Of a stretch of DNA of 64,000 nt, positions 12,610-25,100 are shown one piece after another. This DNA is from Stercorarius parasiticus. Lineage: Eukaryota > Chordata > Aves > Charadriiformes > Stercorariidae. A program made the translations under genes and the position numbers. The stretch lies in NCBI GenBank assembly GCA_013396915.1, contig VWZL01002048.1, positions 1,011,971 through 1,075,970 of the forward strand. The letters run 5' to 3'. Numbering within the stretch: position 1 is the stretch's first letter; each line of letters starts with the position of its first letter. The notes under the pieces were generated by a model. The model searched no databases and was not told the origin of the DNA. It saw only the letters and a program-made list of their open reading frames with translations.

Positions 12610-12800
12610 AGGCAGTAATTAATCACTTCAGGGTATTTGCTGATCTGTAATTACGTGGAGTGAAAGGTTTGGCAATACAGTTTGCTATCAATCATCGCTG
12701 CGTATCAGTCACGTAGGCTGGGTCACCTCCTAACCTGGCTGCCAGTTATTTCAAATGCTAATGTTTCAGGCAAAATCTAAACCCTCAGATTTAATTTCCA
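12610..12800. promoter_or_regulatory. Candidate conserved non-coding element
   Basis: An AT-rich block inside GC-richer surroundings carries two homeodomain-type sites (TAATTAATC near 12616 and TGTAATTACGT near 12646), an ATCAATCAT stretch and no repeat character. This texture is typical of deeply conserved vertebrate enhancers. There is no alignment behind the call. Confidence 0.25.
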
Positions 12801-13289
12801 GCGTTTCGTGTCACATTGCTGTCCTACACACCTCCGGCGAGATCCTCTCCTGACCAGCTGCGCAGGAGATTGATTCATGGAGGGAAGATTTCCAGAATTG
12901 CACTGGGTAAAATGCAATGTCTTTATGGGCAGATGCAGGGAGGGTGTTTTCTCTCTGGGCCGTGCAGACGTTTTCTGGCACACGTTATTTTTGGCCACAG
13001 AGAATTTACACGGCTTTGCAGAACGCATCCCGGCTCCACACGTGCAAACGCACTGACTTTTGCAGGTCTCTGCCGCTTACCTCCCCTTCCGAGCAATACC
13101 AGCTCATCTACACGATTGCCACTTCTGGCAATTTTATCGGGAGCTTTGTGGTATTTAGCGGTTTAGCAAAAGCTCCACGTCCTGGGGGGGGTAACTTTTC
13201 AGAAGGAAAGAGGAACTTGCAGCCTCACGGGTGAGATGGCAGATGAAAAGAAGCCAGTACTTAGCATGAAACAAAAACAACCCTAAAAA

Positions 13290-13358
13290 GTAACTTATGA
13301 GTAACTTATGAGGATTTTGCAACAGTCTGACTCATTAATTAATTTATTTATTTATTTA
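13290..13358. repeat. 11-bp doublet and TTTA microsatellite
   Basis: GTAACTTATGA is repeated twice at 13290-13311, and a short TTTA array occupies 13343-13358. Both are simple local duplications. Confidence 0.85.
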
Positions 13359-14246
13359 AATCTGAGGATTTAAAGGAGCCCCTTCTACCCACACATTTTT
13401 TTGGTGTAGTCGCAGCCCTGTTTTCCAGAAAAATGAACTGCCTGGCTTTCCTGCGAGCCACGGCACAGCCCCCCCGTCTGCACCCACGTGCTGGATGGAG
13501 ATGCAGAGGCTCAGCCCGTTGCCAGCGTCCGGCTGCACAGCGAGTATCGGACGTGGCAAGTCCCTTCTGGCCCCTGGCACAACGCGTCCTTGTGGATTTG
13601 GCTGTCCTGCTAGATGGCACAGGAGATTTTTTAACTCTCTCTGGGAGACTTTAACTTGTTTAAGTCTGCCTGCTGGAAGTGGTTTTGCCCCTCGTAACAG
13701 TCATTTATGCAGAAGTTGCATGCAAAGCCTTCCTGACATCCTACATGAGTAAGGCTAGGGAGGTCATCTAGAGAAAACAGAGGATGACTGCAGTGACCAA
13801 GCCCCAGAAGGCTGGGGTTTTCCACCCACGAGTCAAACAACAAGCCACTGGCACAGCTGGAGGTAAAACCCAGATCTCCCAAAAGTTTGCTCTTGTCCTT
13901 ACCCTCAGGCACCCTGCTTTTGAATGCAAAGAGATGCACCCCAAGACTGTGTCTGTAATACGTAACTATAATCACTGCCTTGAGGATGGGACAGAGCGCC
14001 GTGAAAGTCCAAAAGTGCCAAGTTAATACTGCAGAGTCAAACATCACGTCACATGCCCTCCTTCTCCTTTTCGAAGGAAAAAAAGGAGTCCAAGCCCTCA
14101 AGGAACACAGAGTGTGGGAGGTTGGCTGGAAACCCATGTTAGAAGAGTGTCTGCTAAGATCCATTCCAGCCAACCTACAAACACGGACGGCTCATTCATG
14201 GCATCAGAGACAGGTATGGCCTGAAAGCTTCGTCTTGGGTAAAAGT

Positions 14247-14388
14247 GTGAGATGTTTTTAAAAGACGGGTAGACACAGCACTTAGCGATACAGTTTAGTG
14301 ATGATTTTTGTCAGAGTTAGGTTGGTGGTTGGACTAGATGATCTGAAAGATCCCTTCCAACCTAGGTGATGCTATGATTCTATGATTC
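14247..14388 (+). mobile_element. CR1 3' end, sense, short diverged copy
   Basis: Starts with the CR1 coding end (GATGTTTTTAAAAGAC and CACTTAGCGATAC, corresponding to the usual FKKR..ALRD region). It continues into the 3' untranslated motif GGTTGGACTAGATGATCT and ends in ATTCTATGATTC. Its sequence differs from the 5.1-kb and 12.3-kb subgroups, so it represents a third plus-strand CR1 lineage in the window. Confidence 0.85.
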
Positions 14389-16997
14389 CAGGACAAAGCC
14401 AAGATGCAGTACAGCTAAAGCCTTGGGCCCCCGTGCCCCCAGCAGCTCACCGGTTTATCTCACTGGTTGTAAGCATTGCAGCAGGATGTTGGGGAGCAAT
14501 GGGGGCTCTGACACCCTGCTCTGCCTCCACCTGCAGGCCTTCATTAAACCTTCAGCGACCGTTTCACTCTCTCATCTGGGAGGCTTTATCTCCAAGGGAG
14601 GTGACACAAAGAGATGAACTTCCCTCCTTGCCCACCCTCAGCCTGTCAGCCACCGCCTCTGGCCTCCGCGTTGGGATTGTCAGAGGGACGGGGAATCAGG
14701 GCCGGGGCAGGGCTGATTCATCCCTGGCCCACCTTCAGCCTGAACCCTTGCTGATCCCTCCCTGGGGATGTGCCTCATCTCACAGAGCCTGACAGAAGAC
14801 GCCGGGGGAGGGATAGTCCCCGCTGCCGCACGGGATGCAGGAATCAGCGGTGCAGGGGCTGCATGGCAGCTCGGTGCAGGGGTGGCCCGTGCATCCCTAG
14901 GGGAGGAGAGGAGGCAGCCAGCTGGATGTGGCCTCAACCCCAAGGCAACTGGGTCTGGCCCACCTCCAAAATAGTTCCTTTTTGTAACACCGGGGGTGAG
15001 CTGTGGCTGAAGGGAGCATGTCAGAAGCGTGGGTTGTTCAACCGCCCCTGTTGTGTACGGTGGGAGAAGGATCCTGACCAGGCGAGAGCTGCCAACACGC
15101 ATTGATAAGCAGGATGGCTCTCAGCAGTTTAGGATGTTCTCCAGCCCCCTGTTGTCTGAGTAGCCCTGGATCTGCCAGGCATAGCACTTGACATGGTGTG
15201 ATCCCCATTTTCAGCATCGCTTTTCCTGCTTAGATCTTGCACAGGGGCTGGAAAGGGAAAGAGAAGACCCGATGAAACCGATAAAACAAAGATTACTGTC
15301 TCAGTGTCGGGGGGATGGGCTCTCCCTACACATGCCAGGCCCAGGGAGGTCCAGCACCGCATCTCCCCAGCTTCAGAGACGGAGACAGACAAGTTTTTGA
15401 GGTAGGCTGGACCCCACCGTTGCTTTCTCTACCCTGTGGAGCACTAGTCCAAAGACAGAGCATCCTCCCTGGAGACCCGCATCATCCCCTGGTCACCTGG
15501 CCTTTGTCCAGGGCAAGCACTCAGGACACAGAAAGCACAGGGCTGGGTGCCAACATGGATGGATACGGCTGAGCGACCCCATTGATCTCATCTGGAGTGG
15601 CCCCGGGAAGGAGAAAGCCCTCCCCGGTGGCCTGCGGGCCCCCCCCGGAGGAATGCGAGCTATGCAGGGACCAGAGTTCACTGCAACCAGGCGCAGTGAA
15701 GGGCAGCTGCTGTAAAAGGGAAAGATAAACCCAATAAATCAGGCTGTGGGAAGAGATGGAGGGCACAAGTGCACAGAGCTGCCGGAGGATGGTACAAGGC
15801 AGCCCCTCCGTCCCCCCAGGCAGAGGGAGGGGGGATGTGGGGGCCAACCTGAACGACAGACCAGCCCGGAGATGGGGGGTGCAGAGCACAGGGGCAGCAT
15901 CCGCAGAGGGAGAAATGCTGGGAAAACCTGTGAGCCTGGCCACAGTAAAGTGAGCAAAAAGCATCCACCGGGGCGGGGGGCGGGAATCGTCTATTTTACC
16001 TCTGGCAGTGTAAAAAAACAAACAAAAAAGGAAAACGCTGGGAAAAAAACAGAAGCAGCGGATTAGGTACGGGTGGAAAAAGCCCTCGGAATACTGTTTT
16101 GCTCTCAGTTTTATTGCATTTCATTTCATATTATTTCCATAATGGGAGATGGCAGTCTGTATTCCCTGGTGAAGCAGAAGACACACACTGTCCTTGGAGA
16201 AAGTTACAAATGGCTATGAAGTATTTTAAAACCTGTCATGTTTTTTTCCTGCTTCGACAGGCGACCTCCCTTGGGCTCGAACCTCCATTGTGCAAGCATT
16301 CATTCCTGCAGCTCCAGCTCTGCATGTGAGGCTCCAAAACAGCGGCTTAGGGGAGATGGATGGTCATCTTGGCGACTTAGTTGGTGACCTGCTCCCCTTT
16401 CTTGAGCCCTCCAGGTGAAAACAGATATTCAGACACATGTTTTTTGGGACATGGGAGTAGTCAGGTAGCTATACTTGCTTTTCCAGAGTGCAGAATAAGC
16501 CCTCGGTGAAAAGAAATCAGTGCTGGTCCACATCCATTCTGTGTAAGCAAGAGAGCTGTAATAAACCCACAGCAGATGCTCTGGATCTCATCCCACCTGG
16601 TATGGTCAGAGCCGATGAACCCCGGAGGAGACGATACCAATATAATCCCAGCTTCCACAGCAAAATACTGAGAACCCAGCTCCAGTGCAAACTGAGAAAC
16701 AAAATGTTAGCCTGCTCGTCTACAGAGAAGCAGATGGGAAACGTGACCCTTGGTGCCTCCAAAAATAAAGGGTGAACTGTGTAGTCTCGTGGCTTTTAGC
16801 TCGATTTCTTAAGATGCAAGGCTTGTGCAATGAGGACCTCGCATGCCCCCAGCCAGTCCAACATCCCGGTCCTGAGAAACGTCTGAACCCTTTGGCCAGT
16901 CTCCCTCACATACGGCAAGGAGCTGAAGTCTCACTGACATGAAGCGCCTACGAGCCTTGCGAAAATAGGTGACTCGCTTGAGAAGAAAGAAGAAAGC

Positions 16998-17033
16998 TAT
17001 AAATATCCTGAGTGAGGGAAGGATTCATCACTC
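16998..17033 (+). promoter_or_regulatory. Candidate core promoter: TATA box with initiator-like site
   Basis: TATAAATA at 16998-17005 is followed, 32 bases after its first T, by A17030 within TCACTC, which matches six of seven initiator positions. Spacing is right for a TATA/Inr promoter. There is no recognisable exon downstream and such pairs occur by chance, so this is weak. Confidence 0.2.
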
Positions 17034-20000
17034 GCTCAGCTCTTCTCATACATCAGAGAAAGCTGTTATAAAAACCCCTGCCACAAAGAAAGGCCCAAGG
17101 ATGAATCACTCCTTATGAGATATCAAAGAATCCAACCACAGTGGCGAAATCCAAATGGACTCAGACATCCTTGGTGCCTCTGCTCCAAGACCACATATTC
17201 ATGCTCATTGGCTGGCCTGTGACCATGCAGTGGGCACCCTGTCCCTTTGGGAAAGGTCTCCTGGGGGCAAAAGGCCATCCGTCTGAAAAGAGATATCATC
17301 TCCCTTTGAAGATGCTGCCTACAAAGGGCTTCTACCTCTAAAAGACTGAAGGGCAGCAGCTACCCGAGCCTGTCTGCCATCCCCAGCCTGAATGCACTCC
17401 CTAAACGAGTTTTTTGGGATGCATGAAATATAGAAAAGAGAGGAATCTGCATCACAAGCCCATCTTCCTTCCTCCATGGGCTCCCACTGTGTCGCATCTT
17501 CTTTTTCCCCTCAGCCGGATTCCAGCAAGTTAGGGACTGGGATCTGCGGGTAAGGATAACAACTGGTCCCAGCTGGACCATTGGCTGCAAGGGCAACTGC
17601 ACCTCTCTGTTCAAAGCCCATCCCCACAGACCAGGCTGCCTCCCAGCTTTCGTAAGCTGTTAAACACAACACCCTGAATGCTGTGCTCTGGTTTGGTGGT
17701 AATTTAGCAGGCTAAAGGAAACTCCTATGCTGCTTCTCAGTGAATGCAGTGAAACCAAGTGAGATGCGTTTGGGGCAGAAGTGGCATGCGATGGAGAGGA
17801 GAAAAGGAGCAGCTAAAAGTTAAAGTCTGAAGGCTATGGGGATGAAACCGGTTGCTCGCTATCCAGGATCACGGAGAGGGCTGGATACTGAATACCAAGA
17901 TAACGTAGATGCCTAGAATAACCTAAATAGCCCAGATAAGCCCTAGTCTGGGGTATGGCATATCCATCCATCACCGAACTGGAGCCATGGAGCCTGCTAT
18001 GACCTGACTCAAGCCTTCACATACCGTCGCAGCAATTCTGCATTACAGATCCCAGGGTTGCTCAATGCATGGCCAAGGTCTTTGAATCTGCCACAGGGCA
18101 ACGTACGGGAGGGTGATAGGGTCTGAGACTCTTGGTCTGACTTGTGCTGGAGGGCTCTGCTGAAGCAACCAAATCCGGCCTGAAGGAGTGGCAACAAGCT
18201 TATGGTGGGTAGGGCTGAAATAGATTCATACCAGCATTGCGCCCAGGCAGGGATGCCGAGAGGAAGGGTTGGCAGTGGCCAAGTTGACAATGGGTCACCA
18301 GCGCTGTGCAAGGCCACGGGGAAGTGTCTATGCCCAAGAGAGTGACACCCACTGAACCTGTGGGGTGCTGCTCTCTGAAAGGTATAAGGTCAGGCAGAGG
18401 CTGTGGAGGAGGGGAGGTGTGTCTTGATGAATTTGTTGCACCTGATGAGCTCACATCTTGGCAGGACACACCTGCAGATGACAAGAAGCTTAGTGGCTTA
18501 TTTTTCAATCTCTTCCCTCAATCCATGCCTCAAGCAACGATGCCCAGTCTTTTGCTTGAGGTAGAAGCGATAGTGAGAGCTTTTCCAGGTCTCGCCTGTT
18601 TTTTCAGCTCCTCCTTATTTTCTTATCTGTTCCCTCACTTCCCCAAAGTCCTGAGAGTGCTGTAGCCAAGTCATCTCTAAAGTATGAGCCCTCATTCACC
18701 AACAGGTCAAATTATTCCCCAGCACAATCTTGGTAGCTGTCTGTTCAAGCCAGAGCCAAAGCCCCACATCTCCCTTCCCCAGGAATTCCTGAGGGCGGGG
18801 AGCCCTGGGAAAGGAGGGCAGCTCTCCTAACACAGCAGGGGAGATGGATGGAAAGGGCAAAACGGGTCAGAAGCGTATTTGCTTATTGTGGGCTCTTTGC
18901 AACAAGGGGATCGCATCACACAGCAGGCACCCACAGGAGGCTACAGGAGCCAGCCAGCTCCGTCTCAGCCACCACTCCTCCCAAAAGCAACGCTTTCCAG
19001 CACTGGAAGCTTAAATTGGGCTTCCCTCCTAAATCACCTTGATGACATTCAGGTGTGAGCAGTTCCCAGGTTGGCATTTTAGAGGCATTTTTGAATTTCA
19101 TCCCGCACCATTCTTCAGATGGAGTGCTCGAGTCCTCAGAGCCTCTGCCTCTGAACTCCCTGGGAGATCCCAGCAGCCCAGCATTCCTCCACCAGGAACG
19201 ACCAGCTGCAGTGGGGCATCGTGCCCTGGTGCCCTGCGCCACATGCACATTGGGTTGATGCTTTGAGCGACACTTGCCGCTTTAACAGCAGGCCACAGCA
19301 CCTAGTTTCCTCTCCTAGATTAGTCATTCTTACCAAATTTCCTTCTTTTGTGTAGGGATTCCCTCTGTTTCCTGCTACAGGCTTCATTTTCTCTGCACTA
19401 TAAGCACTTGGAAGTATTTGTACTGTCAGAGGGACCGGCTCATCTGTTTGGCTATTTTTATTCCTCCTGCCATAGCATCTTGAGAATTGTTTGTCCAGAA
19501 CAATCTCTGGAGGTCAGGAAGGGAAAGAAATCATCTCACATGCAGCCGAATGGATTGAAGGCAATTTCCTACACAACAGGACCCTGTAATCATGCTGGAG
19601 TCTTTAATATTGATACTTCAGTTTGAAGGAAATTCAAAGCAGAGGCATGCTCTTTAAGCAGTGCCCTCAGCCTAACATGAGATGTTCACATCAGGTCTGG
19701 GTGCCGAAGGTGCCAGTCCATTGGGGGAATTGTGGGGGAGCTCAGTCCCTTGTGCTACTGAGGACTAAAGAATTTTGGTTTCTTTCCAGAGCTGTTAAGC
19801 CTCAACTGAGCATCCTCCAAAAATTACTTTTGCTGTCAGCACGACCAGGTCTGGCACCTAGAAACGTGGAAAGATCAAGACTCTGCAAATATGAATTTCC
19901 TTGGAATAAGATAATAAAAATATTTCCAGGCTCAGCTCACTCTTCATGACGGCATTAGTACCTGGGGAGTCAGGTTCCCTCTTGCTGCTTCTTGAAGGCA

Positions 20001-21615
20001 ACATGGCCATGCTGTGGCAAACCCAGTCTTGCCCACCAGCATGGTGTGGTGTGGAGCATCCTTTGTAGACGGCTGCTCTGCGTGCAGCCACACGCAGACG
20101 CCGGCCTGGAAAGCATGGGCCGTGCTGTTTAAGAAACGCTCCTCCGAGTCAGCAACTGTCTGCTTCTGACACGGCTGTGCAAAGGAGACCAGACTTTGCC
20201 AGCTTCTTTACCCTGGCTCCCACCACCAGGGTTGGTGCAAGCTGGCACTCATCTGGTCCCAGCACGCCCTGACGCCGTAGCTGTGTCAGCCATCCTCCAT
20301 GGGTGCCACAAGGACCAGCCTACACCTGGTGGGTAATTACCCAGGGTGCAAGTCTGAACTAGAGCATCCTTCTGAATTACCTCTGTGGATACTTGTAATG
20401 CGAAGCTGTATTGAGCCAAAATGCAAAACCACATACTCTTCATTACATTAAACCCAAACCCCCCCGCATTTATTCCCTTTAATCTCAAAGAGCGCATCTG
20501 GATCAGCTGCTCTGCAGACAAGACATAGGAGAAACAGGCAGAAAACATTTGCAGTTTCTTTAGACCAGAAAAGCATTTTCAGAGTGTTGTTGATGCTATG
20601 GACTATTTGAAGATTTTTTGTGGGACACCTCTGAAGGTCTGAGTGTGCCTTAAACACCCCAAGCTTTCAAAGTGTTTTATTTTTCCCCATAGATGGAGGT
20701 TCTGGGGCTTTTGGAAGATGGTGTATTCTAAAACTTCTCTAAACACCATGAAGTTTAAAACTGAGTCTTTTGTCTTCAAGTGTGTGAATACTCTGGGGCT
20801 GTTGGTTCAGATGAATGCTTCTAGCATTCACTGGTCCATGACCCTCAGCCACCACGTGGCCTGTTCTCCCCAGTTTGTCAGTGCTGCTGGTGCTGCCAGA
20901 GGTAGCGTGATGTTGTGCTCCACCTGCAGCTCCTTCTTGGATCACGTCCTCAGTTCCCAGTGAGCAACTGCTCCCTTGTCAATGGTCTTGTCAACTTTGA
21001 GGGCATCAGTGTCTCTGCTGACTCTCTCTCCTCGCACACACGGCACATGACAGTCAGGTCTGAACTTGTACCAGCCTCAGTTTTGCTCCTGGCAATGAAG
21101 CAAGCAGCTGTCATCTCCCTCTGCTTCACGCACAACACAGCATCCTTCACAACACTGGTGGAAAACTCCCTAAGGTGGCTATGCTGCAGGAAGAGCTGGG
21201 AGCCAGCTTGGCCCCAGGCAAGGCCAGAGGCAGTGGGGTGTGTACATGCTCCCCTTCAGCCCTGGTAAAGCCACGTTTTTACAGTCATAATTCCCAGGCC
21301 CTCAAAACCTGCTGGCTTGGCTATTCCTCCTGGCTCTGTGCTGGGTTCCCTTTATGGGGCTGCTTGGACTGGAGCTGCTCCTGGCTTGGGAGCTGAAGGA
21401 CAAGTCTAGGTGGAAATCACCTCCAGGGACAGCCCTGTTTAAATGACAAAGTAAATATAAGCGAAGGCATGATGAGGTTTCTGAGATGCCGTGGAGGCTT
21501 TTGGCCACAGCCGTCAGCATCCTACTTGTTCTTTGTTATCTCTTAATGGCATGTCACCAACGGTTGTCTAAACCCCCTTAGTGCCCACCATCCAGAGACC
21601 TGACCAGATTCCCTT

Positions 21616-21643
21616 GGGCCCTTTCCCTCGGGCCCTTTCCCTC
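21616..21643. repeat. 14-bp tandem doublet
   Basis: Two exact head-to-tail copies of GGGCCCTTTCCCTC. Confidence 0.85.
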
Positions 21644-21829
21644 ATGTTGTTACAGTGAGGGGCTCACGATGAGTATCTTCCTCCCATCAGGTCCATACTC
21701 TCCCTTTGGGCTCGTCACAAAACCTTCTGAAGCCACACCATGGTTCAGCTCTGGGCTCTCACATGCGCACCACCACGTTTCTTGCCGGCGCGCTGCGTGG
21801 CAAACCCAACTAACCGTCTGGCCGCAGTT

Positions 21830-22135
21830 AGCTGTTAATCCTCCTCTGGCCTCTTCCCTATCGAGGCATCATCTAAACTATTACACAGCCCCGCTGTTGA
21901 CTTTGCTAGCCTTTGATCATTTATTCACAGGCTGGACAGATTCTCTCCGTTATGAATTACAGGGCTTTAATTGGATTGAGAGCCAAGCCTGCACCTTCCC
22001 CTGTAATTTAGCTTTAATTAATGCCCATTTATTATTAACTGTTATCAGCTGGGTTTAGGCTTAATGTCAGCTGGTTATTATCCAGAGACCAGCACGGATT
22101 GTTTTCATCTCCTTTATTACCCGTTTCAATAATTT
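21830..22135. promoter_or_regulatory. Candidate conserved enhancer-like block
   Basis: About 300 bp of AT-rich, non-repetitive sequence with a dense set of developmental transcription-factor motifs: CTTTGATC (TCF/LEF type) at 21911-21918, TAATTG at 21968-21973, TTAATTAA at 22014-22021, then TTATTATTAAC and TTATTACC. It is bounded by GC-richer DNA. Of all blocks in the window this one looks most like an ancient vertebrate conserved element. The call rests on texture and motifs, not on an alignment. Confidence 0.35.
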
Positions 22136-25100
22136 CCCCACCCCACTCCCCCGTTGACAGATGCACACAAAATGTGCACGTCAGCAAAAGGGATCGCTGT
22201 TAAGGAACAATGGGTCTTTCAAAGCTGCCGAAGTCAAAGGGAAGTCTCCCCGTGTCTCCAGGTCAGTACCCAAGCCAGCGTGTACAAAGCAAAATCCCCC
22301 TGTATTTCTACGGGAGATATACAGCATACCTTTTTTTTCCTTTTTTTTTCTTTTTTTTCCTCAGACACAAAATCTGCAATTGAGAATGGAAATCGTCGAG
22401 GAGCTATTTTGAAAGAATGGGGACATTTTCGTGTTCTTTTATATTTTCCATTTTCTCATTTCTGGCTTTAAGAAAAAAAAGACCAGAAAAAGAAACCTTT
22501 CCTTCCTCTTCCCTTTATCACATTTCCCCCCCAAAATAGCAGCAGTGAAAGTATCACAAAACAAACCCAAGAAAACAGCAATCCGAGTACTCAGGAGAAG
22601 GCTTCAGAGCTTGGTTAAAAAAATAGAGAGCTGAAGAAAGAAGAATGCTTTGCCTCCAGCCTGCATCCATTTTCCGTCCTGCAAAACCACTCCACGAGGT
22701 CTACTGAGAGTCCTCCAGCAACGCCAGGGGCTTCAAAGCCAATGCAACCATCCACCAAACTCTTTCTCCTGCCCCTCTTTGACCTCCCCTGCAAGCGGAG
22801 CATGTTGAAAGCTTTCCTTTCAGGTCCATGGGAACGAAGGTGGCTCTGAAAGGACCCTGAGATGATGCCATGGTGTCCATGGCTGCCATGCAGGAACCAG
22901 GCGTTGCTTTCACCTCCCCTCAGACCCCACTCATAGCTGCTCCCATCAAATACTTGGAGGCTCATCAAGAAGCCCCCGGTGTTTTGTGCTTGACGAGGTC
23001 TTTATGCACCGAGGAGAAACTCCTTGAACTCCATTGCTACAGCCAGGCTGCGAACAGGACATTGCCCGCCAGCCTTGCTCCTGACTCCCAGAGGTGGATT
23101 ATCCGCAGCAGAATTGCAGGTTTTTTGGCCATGTGCTTCTACACCCTCAGGAGGCCAAAGGACCTGGACTGAAGCACCTGGAAAGCAGTTCAACAGGATC
23201 AGCTCCCCCGCACTGGGGTCTGACCCACTGCAGCCATTGCTTTTGTTAAAAGAAGTCAATTCCAGGTTTTACAAGGCGGCAACGGTTAAACCAGGAGCGA
23301 GAGCCCACTTTGGTGCCCAACGCTTAGCAGGCAGTGAGCTTTCAGCTTCTGCACACTGTCCCTCCCCAAGGCATTGCTCTGGCCAACTTGGCCAAGAACA
23401 TCAAGTGTGCAGAGGACTGATAAAAGCAGAGCATCAGAGCTCCTGGTGGGCCGGGGTCGCAGTGTACGGCACTGAAACACAAGCAAACGCCTTTACCAAA
23501 CACAGTGACAATTTCTGAGGGAAAGCAACAGTGGCAAAGGCAAGAAGAAGAAGTGAGGCATGGGAAGGCCCCCTTTTCTCTCATCTGGGGTTGAAGACCA
23601 CTTTGAGAAAGGTCAGGAACTGACTCTGAAAGGTCAGAGGAACAGAAAAATCCCCAAGGAGAGATGCAACATCCAACTTCCAGGTCAAGGAGGAGTGATA
23701 AATGCTTTGGTTTGCCTTTTTCCCTGTCCTTAGGGAATATTTCAAGTCAATATTTCTTGATAATTATGAAATCAGCAGTTCTTGCCCCATTTCGTACTTT
23801 CTTCTCCTTGCTTTTCTCTGGGTCAGCTTGCAGACCTGTCCTGCATGAAGTTCTGAGATTGCCAAGTTGGCTTTTGTTTTTGATGAGTAAAGAAATCAAT
23901 ACTTCAAAGTTTTGAGTGTCAGAAGGACTCCAAATCCCACCTCGCTCCCAACCACATACCCCTTGCCTCAGGGGTGCAGAAGACCACTGAATCTCCCTGA
24001 CACCTTGCAAGCCAAATGCAACGCAACGCTTGTCTCCATCTAGAAGTCAGACCATAACAGATTGACAGCGATACCAATCTGGTTCTATTTCAGCCACTTG
24101 CCATTTAAATCCACTGTAACAGCAAATCCCCACAACTTCTGACAGTGAAGGGATCTTCTGAACATCCTGCAAGCTCTGCTCTTGAGGGCAGAGGAGCTTA
24201 CCCATGCACTGCAGACACCAGGATGGGAGGAACAGCTGGTTGGGGCTGGAGGAAAGCTAGGTACCGCCTCAAAATGCCTCGTCCTCTCTGCAAGCCTGTT
24301 TTTTACCTGTCTGCAGACCCCTTAGAAGTTTTACACAGGAGACACAAACCTCTTCTGAAGGGACTTGGCTATACGATTGCGGCATAACTTGCACAGTTCA
24401 GTATTTCTTTGTTGCCTTTCCCCAACCCTTGGGATGTGAGGCCACAAATTCTCCCCAAGTCCAGAGACGTGCAATAGCGGGCTTGCTCAGAGACCGAGCT
24501 TTGACTCTGGACCAAGATTTCAACCTATGCAGACAAGCGCTGTAGAAGTGCAGCTGCTGGCTGTGGCCATCGGATGCGAGATGTCCTGCACCGGGAGCCC
24601 CAGAAACCTTAGCCTCTATTAAATGTGCAGATTCTTAGTTAAATTGCATTCAACCTCCATGTGGCTATGCTGAAGAAGGATAAACACAGCTGTGATTCAA
24701 GGTGAGGTAAGCTGGATCAAATTGGCATCGGTAATTTTGAGTGAGACCAGGCAGGCACAGGTAGAAGTCACAAACTTAGAGTGTACACTGAAAGCATGTC
24801 ACCATGACGGGGGACATCCCAGGTGCACGCGGCTACCTCATGGCAAATGGAAAGGAGGGAGAAGTTTTTGGTGGCAGTGGCAAATCATCTTATCCTCTCC
24901 GCAGCGTGAGAGCTGCCCTGGGACTATTACCCTGAGCGGAGTGCATCATCCATCCAGGAGCTCTTTCCCACAAAGACTTCATTTGGTTTAATTACTCTAA
25001 TCTGGAAGTCAATTCAGATCGGCTTTCCTGAAGACGCCTTCCTAGAGCAGCCCTCAAGGAACTTAAAAACAACTGAAAGTGTTTTCAGTTGCATATCAGC

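Larger units (their letters stand above)
12447..14246. other. Unique sequence with a candidate conserved block and simple repeats
   Basis: Apart from the conserved-looking stretch at 12610-12800 (listed separately) I see no gene. An 11-bp unit is doubled at 13290-13311 and a TTTA tetranucleotide run lies at 13343-13358. A 180-codon minus-strand frame at 13631-14173 matches nothing I recognise and is about the length expected by chance. Confidence 0.45.
14389..21829. other. Unique non-coding sequence
   Basis: No gene recognised. Open frames of up to 166 codons (15521-16021 minus) overlap frames on the other strand in GC-rich sequence and are judged chance. A G-rich tract is at 15970-15984. 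A TATA-like element at 16998 is listed separately. At 20640-21150 the minus strand keeps fairly long frames broken by stops, but I could not match them to any family. A 14-bp unit is doubled at 21616-21643. Confidence 0.45.

Noticed and set aside
13607..13620. CTCF-like CTGCTAGATGGCAC
   Set aside because: The TAGATGGCAC half fits, but two positions in the CCA part do not; too weak to list.
13631..14173. 180-codon minus-strand open frame
   Set aside because: Chance-level length and no recognisable motif.
16273..16283. GGTTCGAGCCC on the minus strand, a tRNA B-box look-alike
   Set aside because: T-stem pairing fails beyond two base pairs and no cloverleaf can be drawn.
20640..21150. Minus-strand stretch with long frames broken by stops, and an antisense AATAAA near 20679
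   Set aside because: I considered a decayed retrocopy, but could not match it to any protein and there is no A-tail next to the signal.
22329..22366. Long pyrimidine tract ending in CAG, like a splice acceptor
   Set aside because: T-runs are common here and no exon with coding signal or donor follows.
25070..25091. Hairpin with 9-bp stem and 4-base loop
   Set aside because: Expected about twice by chance in a window of this size when loop length is free.
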